Source: an uncultured Thermoanaerobaculia bacterium (GTDB taxonomy: Bacteria; Acidobacteriota; Thermoanaerobaculia; Multivoradales; Multivoraceae). From it: 64,000 bases of DNA. Position numbers and translations under genes: made by a program. The notes beneath the pieces are model-generated. The model did not search any database. It was not told the DNA's origin and was given only the letters and a program-made list of their open reading frames with translations. The stretch spans positions 434,001 through 498,000 of the forward strand of contig CATOTG010000006.1 in assembly GCA_951813015.1 (NCBI GenBank), read 5' to 3'. Shown piece by piece: positions 9,021 through 16,252 of the stretch. Within the stretch, counting starts at the first letter, position 1; every line of letters begins with the position of its first letter.

Positions 9021-9812
9021 CTATTCCTCTTCGTCCTTGCCCTCGACCGCGTTGGGATCCGTGCGGTACACCTTGCGATCGCTCTCGTTGAAGAACACGC
9101 CGACAGCGGCGCCGCTCCCGTGCTGCTCCGGGTCCTTGGGGTAGAACCAGGCGAACACGTTCTCGTCCGAGAACTTCCTCACATAGCTGTGGAAGGGCTT
9201 GCCCAGGACGCCCTCGACCTCGGCCTCCGTCATGCCCCGCTTGACCTCCGCGAGCCGCTCGGCCGTGATGTAGCGGTCTGCCTCGTACTCGGCGATCCTC
9301 GCCGCGAGGTCAGGGTTGTCCGGGTCGTTCACCGTGGCCCGCTGCAGAATCTCGATCGCCCGCCGGTAGTCGCCGCCCTTGACCACGTACTCGTGGGCCA
9401 AGTACATCTGCTCGCCGGACATCATCCCGAAGGCCGCCCGCTGCTCCTCGTTCATCTCCCCGTCGAGCTCCCACTCGGCCTCGTTGATGTAGTTGACCAG
9501 CTTCTGCTGAAACGCCTCGCCGTCGGCGCCGATTTCCTCGTCCAGGGCGTCGACGCGGGCGGCGGGAGCCTCGGCGTCCTCCCCCTCGGCGGGCGCCGCG
9601 GCCTGCTCGCGCAACTGCTCCAGTTCGCCCCGTTTGGCGTTCAGGGCGGCCTGAGCCGCCTCCAGTTCGGCCCATGCCTCCGCCCTTGCGGTTGACGTCC
9701 GCTCCTCCTCGGAAGGGCCGCACCCAGCCAGAAGAGTGAACAAAAGAAGAGCGGCAGCGCCGGCGGCTGAAACCGCCCGACCCGGCCGCCTGACTGGAGT
9801 AAATCTCAACAT
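9021..9812 (-). CDS. Predicted lipoprotein with coiled coil and BamE/SmpA-like tail
   Basis: A 263-residue protein of unknown specific role. The N-terminus has a basic stretch, a hydrophobic helix and a lipobox LLAGC (cysteine about residue 31), so export and lipid attachment are expected. Residues about 45-90 form an Ala/Glu-rich coiled coil. A TPR-like stretch (YRRAIEILQRATVNDPDNPDLAARI) follows. The C-terminal third contains LAEVKRGMTEAEVEGVLGKPF, which resembles the start of the small outer-membrane SmpA/OmlA (BamE) fold. It lies upstream of rpsU on the same strand with a gap of about 150 bp. A BamE-like envelope role is inference. Confidence 0.75.
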   Translation of the reverse strand: MLRFTPVRRPGRAVSAAGAAALLLFTLLAGCGPSEEERTSTARAEAWAELEAAQAALNAKRGELEQLREQAAAPAEGEDAEAPAARVDALDEEIGADGEAFQQKLVNYINEAEWELDGEMNEEQRAAFGMMSGEQMYLAHEYVVKGGDYRRAIEILQRATVNDPDNPDLAARIAEYEADRYITAERLAEVKRGMTEAEVEGVLGKPFHSYVRKFSDENVFAWFYPKDPEQHGSGAAVGVFFNESDRKVYRTDPNAVEGKDEEE

Positions 9813-9983
9813 TCCGGCGCCTCCTCAGGATCGCTGTTCACGTGCCGATCACTATACCCCAAGGGCGGCAGGCAAAGGGTCACGAGCCTGCGCCGCAACG
9901 CGACGAGTCCATCCCGGGCGGCCCGCTCCCGGCGACGACGGGCCGGGCCAGGATTCCCGGGCGGAGCCGGGTGTTCCTGGGGC

Positions 9984-9989
9984 TATACT
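9984..9989 (+). promoter_or_regulatory. Likely -10 box (TATACT) for the CAT tRNA
   Basis: TATACT ends 23 bases before the tRNA 5' end, an appropriate distance for a sigma-70 promoter. No good -35 hexamer is evident at the optimal spacing in this GC-rich stretch. The rest of the roughly 400-base interval 9813-10218 holds only the tRNA and no recognisable gene. Confidence 0.45.
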
Positions 9990-10012
9990 GCGGCACTGCG
10001 CTCGGGTCCGAA

Positions 10013-10085
10013 GGGTCCATAGCTCAGCGGTTAGAGCATCCGGCTCATAACCGGCAGGTCCCTGGTTCGAATCCAGGTGGACCCA
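10013..10085 (+). tRNA. tRNA with CAT anticodon (Met or Ile2)
   Basis: A complete cloverleaf. The acceptor stem GGGTCCA pairs with TGGACCC, the anticodon loop is CTCATAA, the T-arm is CTGGTTCGAATCCAG and the discriminator is A. CCA is not encoded. A CAT anticodon can mean elongator Met, or Ile2 after lysidine modification. The short D-loop (AGCGGTTAGAGC) looks more like tRNA-Ile2 than elongator Met. The first base pair G-C makes initiator tRNA unlikely. Confidence 0.93.
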
Positions 10086-10218
10086 TACCGCGCGGCAACG
10101 GATCCTGCGATTGCCAACTCCTTGCAACTTCTCACAGAATGATGCTTCGCCGGTGGACGGCGCCAGACCGGCGGGTCAACATCGCGGCCAGGCCGCGGGA
10201 GCCTCGGAACGGATTTGA

Positions 10219-10959
10219 ATGGAAAGAGTCCTTGACACGATCGTAGAACTACAGGAGGCAAGCGTGGAACTTGCGCGCAGCCTCACCCTGCTCGACGGGG
10301 TTCCCGAGTCGATGCAGGAACTTCACGACGAGCACGAGAGCAGGCGCAGCGAGATCGAAGAGCTAGAGGAGGAACACCAGCAGGCGGAGCTCGAGCGCCG
10401 CGCCGCCGAAGCCGAGTCGGCCGCGGGCAAGGAGAGCGTCGAGCGCTATCAGGAGCAGACCTCCCGCGTCACGACCCAGCGCGAGTACGGAGCCCTGCTG
10501 AGCGAGATCGACACCGTCCGCGCGCAGATGCGGGAGGCCGACGAGAGGGCGCTGCTGGCCCTGGAGCGCCAGGATCAGGCTACGACGCGGCTCGACGAAC
10601 TCCGCGGAACTTTCGAGAGCCTGGACGCGCAGTACCAGGAGGCCCTGGCCGCCTGGGAAGAACAGAAGCCGGCCATGCGGGAGCGGACCGAAGTGCTGAA
10701 GGGGCGAATCGAGGTCTTTCGCGAACGTCTGCCCCCAGCGACCCTGAACCAGTACCAGCGACTGTTCGAGCGCCACGGCGGAACGCCGCTGGCCGTCATT
10801 CGGGTGATCGAAAGCGCCAGGGCGCCGATCCGGCACTGCTCGTTCTGCAACTACCGGATACGACCCCAGGTCGTCCTGCAGATCCAGACCCAGGGAGCTC
10901 TCGTTCCCTGTGACTCCTGCCAACGAATCCTCTACCTCGACGACGGAGAAACCGACTGA
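10219..10959 (+). CDS. Coiled-coil protein with C4 zinc ribbon (zf-RING_7/DUF164 family)
   Basis: A 246-residue protein. Residues about 10-175 are an almost continuous charged coiled coil (repeated EELEEEHQQAELERRAAEAE-type heptads). The C-terminus holds a four-cysteine zinc ribbon, CSFCNYRI ... CDSCQRILYL. This arrangement is that of the DUF164/CdsZ-type family, common in bacteria and implicated as nucleic-acid or RNase-associated scaffolds. No enzymatic motif is visible. The reading frame ends with TGA at 10957-10959, overlapping the possible start region of the yggS-like gene. Confidence 0.85.
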   Translation: MERVLDTIVELQEASVELARSLTLLDGVPESMQELHDEHESRRSEIEELEEEHQQAELERRAAEAESAAGKESVERYQEQTSRVTTQREYGALLSEIDTVRAQMREADERALLALERQDQATTRLDELRGTFESLDAQYQEALAAWEEQKPAMRERTEVLKGRIEVFRERLPPATLNQYQRLFERHGGTPLAVIRVIESARAPIRHCSFCNYRIRPQVVLQIQTQGALVPCDSCQRILYLDDGETD

Positions 10960-11000
10960 GCGAAGCGCCGGGGACGACAACCGCGGAGCGCTATGCCGCC

Positions 11001-11678
11001 TTGACGGAGCGGCTGTCGGAGGCGTGCCGGCGCGCCGGCCGGGCCACGCAGGACGTCGTCCTGGTCGGCGCCTGCAAGCGCCAGCCCCTCGAGCGCATCC
11101 TCGAGGCGGTCGAGGCGGGCCTGTGCGTCCTGGGCGAGAACCAGGTCCAGGAGGGCGAAGCCCACCAGGCGGCACTGCTCGAGGCCGGTCACGACCACGT
11201 CGAGTGGCGCCTGATCGGACCGCTGCAAACAAACAAGGCGCCGCGGGCATGCAGTGTCTTCGACGTGTTCGAGGCGGTCGACCGGGTCAAGGTGGCCCGG
11301 CGGCTCGACCGGGTGCTGGAGAACCGCCGCGCAGGGAAGCGGGCCTGCCTGCTGGAAGTGAACATCGGTCGCGAACCCAACAAGCACGGGTTCCTGCCCG
11401 AGGAGACGGACACCATGCTGGGCCTGGCAGAACTGGGCCACCTCTCGGTCCGCGGGCTGATGGCGATTCCACCCCGACGCGCGGATCCGCGGCAGGCCCG
11501 CGGCGACTTCGCGGCCCTGCGTCGGCTACGCGACGCACTGGGCCTGCGCGGCCTTTTCGGCGACCGCGACGGTTGGCTGTCCATGGGCATGAGTGCGGAC
11601 TTCGAGGCCGCAGTGCTCGAAGGCGCCACCCACGTGCGGATCGGTTCGGCTCTGTTCGGTCCCCGCCGGACGGGTTGA
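11001..11678 (+). CDS. YggS/PROSC-family PLP homeostasis protein
   Basis: A pyridoxal-phosphate binding, alanine-racemase-fold protein of the YggS family, which buffers PLP and has no known catalytic reaction. Visible family motifs are VLVGACKRQP (PLP lysine segment), LGENQVQEG, WRLIGPLQTNKA and LSMGMSADFEAAVLEGATHVRIGSALFG. The TTG at 11001 gives 225 residues. The same frame continues upstream as ERYAALTERL, which also looks YggS-like. The true start may therefore be a CTG at 10956 that overlaps the preceding gene's TGA (CTGA). The two genes are probably co-transcribed. Confidence 0.9.
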   Translation: MTERLSEACRRAGRATQDVVLVGACKRQPLERILEAVEAGLCVLGENQVQEGEAHQAALLEAGHDHVEWRLIGPLQTNKAPRACSVFDVFEAVDRVKVARRLDRVLENRRAGKRACLLEVNIGREPNKHGFLPEETDTMLGLAELGHLSVRGLMAIPPRRADPRQARGDFAALRRLRDALGLRGLFGDRDGWLSMGMSADFEAAVLEGATHVRIGSALFGPRRTG

Positions 11679-11689
11679 CCGTCGGACGA

Positions 11690-11780
11690 GCGCCGATATG
11701 CTGTTTCCCGCGCCTTGCTGGACGGGCGCCCGACCGGTGTCGGTTCGACACGGACCTTCGTCGCGGGCGGCCAGCAAGCG
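11690..11780 (+). repeat. Diverged half copy of the 256-bp repeat at the start of an acyl-CoA ligase gene
   Basis: Shares GATATGCT, CGCGCCTTGCTGGACGGGCG and ACACGGAC with the right half of the complete repeat at 59925-60013, then decays (GTCGCGGGCGGCCAG where the complete copy has GCCACGGGCTGCTAG). The ATG inside GATATGCT is the first in-frame ATG of the downstream gene, so the repeat may have supplied its start codon and about 28 codons. Confidence 0.7.
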
Positions 11781-13569
11781 CTTGGCGGCGCCACCCTTGG
11801 AAACCCTCTCCGACGTCCTCTTCCGTGTCGCGGAACGCTACGGCGACCGCGAGGACCTGCTCACCATCCGGCGGCATCGCCGGACCGAGTCGCTGTCCGC
11901 GGCCGGGTTCGTCGACGCGGTTCGCCGGACCGCGGTCGCGCTTGAATCTCACGGTGTGGTCAAGGGCGACCGCATCGCCCTGTTCGCGACCAACCGGCCG
12001 GAATGGCACGTGGTCGACTTCGCCTGCCACCTGCTGGGAGCGGCGCCGGTACCGATCTACCCGACCCTGACCGCCGCCCAGGTCGCCTACATCCTGCTCG
12101 ACAGCGGCGCCGGGTGGGTCTTCTACGACGACAGGGCGAAGCGTGATCTTCTTGCCGGCTTCGTCCCCCGGGACGCGGGCGAAAACGGCTCGGAGCAGCA
12201 AGGCCTGCGGCTGGTCGCCCTGGACGCCGACGCCACCGCGGAGGGCGGAACGAACCTGGAAGCGCTGATCGGCGACCCGCCGCCCACCCCGGATACGGAT
12301 CTCGAGGCCTTCCGCGGGCGGGTCGGCCGCGACGACACGGCGAGCATCATCTACACCTCGGGCACCACCGGCGATCCCAAGGGCGTCATCCTGACCCACT
12401 GGAACTTCGTCTCGAACATCCTCGCGTGCCAGAAGCTCTACCCCCTCGGCGAAGAGGATCAGGCGCTCTCCTTCCTGCCGTTGTCCCACGTCTTCGAGCG
12501 CACGGTCGACTACCTCTTTTTCCACCGGGGCGTTGCGATTCACTACTCGCCCGCGATCGAGCGCGTCGCCGGCCTGATGCCGACTGTCCGGCCCACCGTC
12601 CTGTGCTCCGTGCCCAGGCTCTACGAGAGCGCCTACATGCGCATCCAGGCCACCTTCAGGTCGCAGCCGCGGACCCGGCGGCGGCTCATCGACTGGGCGC
12701 TCAAGGTCGGCCGGCGGCGGGCGGAGCGCGGCGGCGCCGCGCTCCAGGGCCTGATCGCGGACCGCCTGGTGTTCCGGAAGGTCAAGGAACGGTTCGGTGG
12801 CCGCCTGCGCTTCGCGATATCGGGCGGCGCCCCGATCGCCGACGAAGTCGGGGCGTTCTTCGACGCGATCGGGATCCGGCTTTACCAGGGCTACGGCCTG
12901 ACCGAGACGGCGCCGGTGCTGGCCGTGGAATACCCCGGCGCGGCGCGGCGGGGATCGGTCGGAACGGCCGCTCCCGGCGTCGAACTCCGCATCGACGACG
13001 ACGGCGAGATCCTCGCCCGCACCGATGGCCTGATGCAGGGCTACTGGAAGAAACCCGAGGCCACGGCCAAGGCGATCGACCCGGACGGCTGGTTCCACAC
13101 CGGCGACATCGGCCGCATCGACGACGACGGCTACGTCTACATCACCGACCGCAAGAAGGACCTGCTGGTCACCAGCGGCGGCAAGAACATCGCCCCCCAA
13201 CCGATCGAACAGATGATGGTGATCCACCCGGCGATCGCCCAGGTCGTCGTGGTCGGCGACGGCTACCCCTACCTGAACGTCCTCGTGGTCCCGAACTACG
13301 CGGAGCCTCCGCCGCCGTTCGAGGGATTGAACCCGGAGGAGCTGCGGAGCGACCCGCGCCTTCAGCAGACGATTCAGCGACTGCTCGACGGGGTGAACGA
13401 GCGCTTGCCCGCCCATGAACGGGTGCGCCGATTCCGGCTGCTGGAGCGCGAACTGACGATTCAGGAGGGCGAGATCACGCCCACTCTCAAGGTGCGCAGG
13501 AAGATCGTCGCAGAGCGCTACCGCGACGTGATCGCCTCGATGTACCTGAAGAGCCAGCGAGTGGGTTAG
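11698..13569 (+). CDS. Long-chain fatty-acid-CoA ligase (AMP-forming)
   Basis: An adenylate-forming enzyme of about 623 residues that activates fatty acids to acyl-AMP and then acyl-CoA. The AMP-binding signature IIYTSGTTGDPKGV is present. The acyl-CoA synthetase motifs LYQGYGLTETAPV, DGWFHTGDIGRID and DRKKDLLVTSGGKNIAPQPIE follow. The hinge and C-terminal lysine region are complete. Homologues normally begin near ETLSDVLFRVAERYGD, so the TTG at 11782 is also a plausible start. The ATG at 11698 adds residues encoded by an interspersed repeat. The gene ends in TAG (13567-13569), 17 bases from the convergent DUF3467 gene. Confidence 0.93.
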   Translation: MLFPAPCWTGARPVSVRHGPSSRAASKRLAAPPLETLSDVLFRVAERYGDREDLLTIRRHRRTESLSAAGFVDAVRRTAVALESHGVVKGDRIALFATNRPEWHVVDFACHLLGAAPVPIYPTLTAAQVAYILLDSGAGWVFYDDRAKRDLLAGFVPRDAGENGSEQQGLRLVALDADATAEGGTNLEALIGDPPPTPDTDLEAFRGRVGRDDTASIIYTSGTTGDPKGVILTHWNFVSNILACQKLYPLGEEDQALSFLPLSHVFERTVDYLFFHRGVAIHYSPAIERVAGLMPTVRPTVLCSVPRLYESAYMRIQATFRSQPRTRRRLIDWALKVGRRRAERGGAALQGLIADRLVFRKVKERFGGRLRFAISGGAPIADEVGAFFDAIGIRLYQGYGLTETAPVLAVEYPGAARRGSVGTAAPGVELRIDDDGEILARTDGLMQGYWKKPEATAKAIDPDGWFHTGDIGRIDDDGYVYITDRKKDLLVTSGGKNIAPQPIEQMMVIHPAIAQVVVVGDGYPYLNVLVVPNYAEPPPPFEGLNPEELRSDPRLQQTIQRLLDGVNERLPAHERVRRFRLLERELTIQEGEITPTLKVRRKIVAERYRDVIASMYLKSQRVG

Positions 13570-13590
13570 CTGGCAGCCCGTGGCTGCTAG
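13567..13590. repeat. Solo repeat terminus between two convergent stop codons
   Basis: The whole gap between the acyl-CoA ligase and the DUF3467 gene is a collapsed repeat end. It reads TAGCTGGCAGCCCGTGG followed by CTGCTAG, close to the CTAGCAGCCCGTGGCA terminus of the complete element. The left TAG stops the plus-strand gene and the right CTA (TAG on minus) stops the other. It resembles an excision footprint or a minimal remnant. Confidence 0.65.
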
Positions 13591-13901
13591 TTCACCCGGC
13601 CGGACAGATCGGTGGGGTCCGGCGCCTCCTCGATCACGCCGTGAACGTCCTCGTAGCGCCGGAGGTTGGCGCCCAGCGCCCTGATGATCCGCTTCAGGTG
13701 GCCCGGGCTGGTCACGATGCGGGCGCTGACGATGCCCTGCGGCGGCACCACGTTGATGAAGTCGAGGATGAACTCCTCGCGCGTGTGCGTAATGCGCAGC
13801 AGGTTGGAGTAGGCCCCCTTGAGTTCCGCATCGCCGATCTTCACGTTGATCGACGATGACGAATCCTGGTCGGCCTGTTCATCCTTGGGTCGCTCGCTCA
13901 T
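13587..13901 (-). CDS. DUF3467 family protein
   Basis: A 104-residue soluble protein without signal peptide or transmembrane segment. The core KGAYSNLLRITHTREEFILDFINVVPP ... VSARIVTSPGHLKRIIRALGANLRRYED matches the DUF3467 family, whose function is unknown to me. Its start overlaps the wzt stop by four bases (ATGA), so it is translated with the polysaccharide export genes. The N-terminal 20 residues are acidic and Ser-rich. Confidence 0.88.
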   Translation of the reverse strand: MSERPKDEQADQDSSSSINVKIGDAELKGAYSNLLRITHTREEFILDFINVVPPQGIVSARIVTSPGHLKRIIRALGANLRRYEDVHGVIEEAPDPTDLSGRVN

Positions 13902-15307
13902 TCCATCCTCCGTGAATCACTGGGTGCGCCGCCGCTTCGCGGGGGCGCGCTCTCTGAATGGTCTGGCGAACGCCAATCGATCGCCGCTTGCCGGTCGGCC
14001 GCTCCGTCACCGGCGCCGCCGCCCAACGCCTCCACATGCCACTCGTGGTCGGGCAGGTAGAGACCGATGCTACGCAACGCCGAACTCTCTGCCACCGTGA
14101 ACCGCAACGCCCGGCGACGGTAGTCGTAGGCCCTGCCGTCGCGGGCGTGAACCGCGAGATCGACCGTGTACTCGCCCGGCGCCAGCCGGAGTTCCGGGCA
14201 CGCCAGGCGTACCCGTACCGGACCGCTCAGGCGGCGCGGTTCGTAACCGGCGAGATCGGTGTTCGTGCCCCAGCAGTCCACGCCGCGCGGCGTCTTGACA
14301 CCGACCCCGAAGACGAAGTCGTCCAGTTCCTCCCGCGGCTCGACTTCGAGTTCGAACGCCGCCGCCTCGCCGCAGTGCAGGTGATAGCGCTCCTCGCGGG
14401 CGGCGCCGGCCACCAGGCGCGCCGCCACAATCCGCGCCTGGCCGGACCCCCAGCGCAGGATCTCCTCCTCCTCCGGCGCTGTCTCTTCTGCCCCCGTCTG
14501 CGACTCGCCACCTTCGGCGGCCAGAGCCCGGCGCCGCTCGTGAGCCTCACCCTCGCGCGCGGCCACGGCCTCGAAGTAGGCATCGATCACCCGCCGCGTT
14601 GAACCGATCGCGCGAAGCCGCCCCTGGTCGAGCCAGACCGCCCGGTCGCAGAGTTCGTCGATCAACCCCATCGAATGGCTCACGACGAGCAACGTGCCGC
14701 CCTGGGAAAGGTGCTCGTCGATGCGGGCGATGCAGCGGTGAACGAACTCCTCGTCGCCGACCGCCAGGACCTCGTCGACGAGCAGAATCTCGGGGTCGGT
14801 ATGGATGGCCACCGAGAAGCCGAGGCGCACGTACATGCCCGAAGAGTAGTTCTTGATCGGCTCCTCGATGAAGTCGCCCAGTCCCGCGAACTCGACGATG
14901 TCGTCGTAGCGATCCTCGATCTGGCGCCGGCTCAAACCGAGCAGGGCGCCGTTGATGAAGACGTTCTCCCGGCCCGAAATCTCGGGATGGAAGCCGGCCC
15001 CCAACTCGATCAGGGCGGCAACGCGGCCGTTGACCGTCAGCTCGCCGGCCGATGGCCGGAGCAGGCCCGCGACCAGCTTGATCAGCGTCGACTTGCCCGA
15101 ACCGTTGCCGCCGATGATGCCGACCGCCTCGCCCGCGGCGACCTCGAAACTGATGTCCGCAAGCGCCTCGACCGTGTCCGAGGCGGCCAGTCCACTGGTC
15201 AGGCTGCGCTCGAGAAGCGCGCTCTTCAGCGTCCGCAGCCGGTAGCCGCCCGCGGCGCGCCGGTAGCGCTTGCCCACAGCCCGCAGGGCGACCGCCGGCC
15301 GGCCCAC
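13898..15307 (-). CDS. wzt: ABC transporter ATPase for polysaccharide/O-antigen export (Wzt-type)
   Basis: A 469-residue ATPase. The nucleotide-binding domain is at about 1-260, with Walker A GIIGGNGSGKSTLIK, signature NYSSGMYVRLGFSVA, Walker B ILLVDEVLAVGD and an H-loop near VVSHSM. It is followed by an acidic linker and a C-terminal beta-sandwich of about 150 residues (FELEVEPREELDDFVFGVGVKTPRGVDCWGTNT). That domain is the carbohydrate-recognition domain of Wzt proteins that read the modified end of the polymer. The GTG start follows the wzm stop directly. Together with wzm it would export lipid-linked polysaccharide across the inner membrane. Confidence 0.92.
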   Translation of the reverse strand: MGRPAVALRAVGKRYRRAAGGYRLRTLKSALLERSLTSGLAASDTVEALADISFEVAAGEAVGIIGGNGSGKSTLIKLVAGLLRPSAGELTVNGRVAALIELGAGFHPEISGRENVFINGALLGLSRRQIEDRYDDIVEFAGLGDFIEEPIKNYSSGMYVRLGFSVAIHTDPEILLVDEVLAVGDEEFVHRCIARIDEHLSQGGTLLVVSHSMGLIDELCDRAVWLDQGRLRAIGSTRRVIDAYFEAVAAREGEAHERRRALAAEGGESQTGAEETAPEEEEILRWGSGQARIVAARLVAGAAREERYHLHCGEAAAFELEVEPREELDDFVFGVGVKTPRGVDCWGTNTDLAGYEPRRLSGPVRVRLACPELRLAPGEYTVDLAVHARDGRAYDYRRRALRFTVAESSALRSIGLYLPDHEWHVEALGGGAGDGAADRQAAIDWRSPDHSESAPPRSGGAPSDSRRME

Positions 15308-16108
15308 TCAGACCGCCTCGGCCAACGTGTCGCTCAGCCGCGAGAACAGGCCGGCGCCCGCGGCCCAGGAAGCCGCCGCAATCGCGGTCATCGTCAACCA
15401 CACCTGGGGCGCCGGCAGGCGTCCGTGAAACAGCAGGTCCTGGATCGCCACGGTGAACGAGGTCATCGGGTTCAGTTGGACCAGCCGGGCGAGTTCGGGC
15501 GGGATGTCGCCGAGGGTGTAGATGATCGGCGCCAGGAAGAAGAGCAGCAGGAGCACGTTGCCGAGCAGATCCCGCACGTCCTTGAAGTGGACGCCCAACG
15601 CGGACAGGCCGAACGCGAGGCCCGCGATCATGACGGTTTCGACGACCAGCACGAGCGGCAGCAGGACGCAGGTCCAGCCGCCGATCGGATAGCCGAGCAG
15701 CCTGCCGGCGACCAGGGCCACAGCCACGATCGGCAACGCGAGCAGGAAGTGCATCAGGTTGGACGCCACCGCGACCGCGGGCAGCACCTCGACCGGGAAG
15801 ACCGCCTTGCGGATCAACCCGCTGTTGCCGGTCAGCGACGAACAGCCTTCGAGCAACGAGGTCGAGAACCAGATCCAGGGGAAGAGGCCGGTGACGAGGA
15901 AAACGCCGTAGGGCTCGACGTCAACCAGGTCGCCCCGCTTCAGGATCGTGCCGAAGACAAAGGAGTAGACGGCGAGCAGCAGCAGAGGGTTGAGCAGGGA
16001 CCAGAAAAAGCCGAGCACACTGCCCCGATAGCGGGCCCGCAACTCCCGCTGGACCAGGGTCCACAGCAGGCCGCGGCAGCGAACGAGACATCGGGCGACC
16101 TCCATCAT
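15308..16108 (-). CDS. wzm: ABC transporter permease for polysaccharide export (Wzm-type)
   Basis: A 266-residue integral membrane protein of the ABC-2 family. RDLLWTLVQRELRARYRGSVLG-like cytosolic segments precede about six hydrophobic helices, and NPLLLLAVYSFVFGTILK is typical of Wzm/TagG permeases. It pairs with the adjacent wzt ATPase, which starts immediately after its stop. Two ATGs (16103-16108) lie in the first unit of a 58-bp tandem repeat that fills the upstream gap. Partner genes for O-antigen synthesis are not adjacent apart from the kinase/glycosidase fusion. Confidence 0.9.
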   Translation of the reverse strand: MMEVARCLVRCRGLLWTLVQRELRARYRGSVLGFFWSLLNPLLLLAVYSFVFGTILKRGDLVDVEPYGVFLVTGLFPWIWFSTSLLEGCSSLTGNSGLIRKAVFPVEVLPAVAVASNLMHFLLALPIVAVALVAGRLLGYPIGGWTCVLLPLVLVVETVMIAGLAFGLSALGVHFKDVRDLLGNVLLLLFFLAPIIYTLGDIPPELARLVQLNPMTSFTVAIQDLLFHGRLPAPQVWLTMTAIAAASWAAGAGLFSRLSDTLAEAV

Positions 16109-16252
16109 GAACAGCCGACATCTTACGTCCCGGAAGCGCCCCCGATCGAAGGGCAGCCGCCATCATGGACTGCCGACATCCCACGTCCCGGCAACGCCCC
16201 CGATCGAAGGGCAGCCGCCATCATGGACTGCCGACATCCTGGGTTCCGGCGG
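16103..16252. repeat. 58-bp tandem repeat, about 2.6 copies
   Basis: Units begin at 16103, 16161 and 16219 with CATCATG, and share GCCGACATC and CGTCCCGG. The first two units also share CCCCCGATCGAAGGGCAGCC. The array runs from the last codons of the upstream kinase fusion gene (stop at 16221-16223) to the start codons of wzm. The two later units are nearly identical, indicating recent expansion. Confidence 0.9.
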
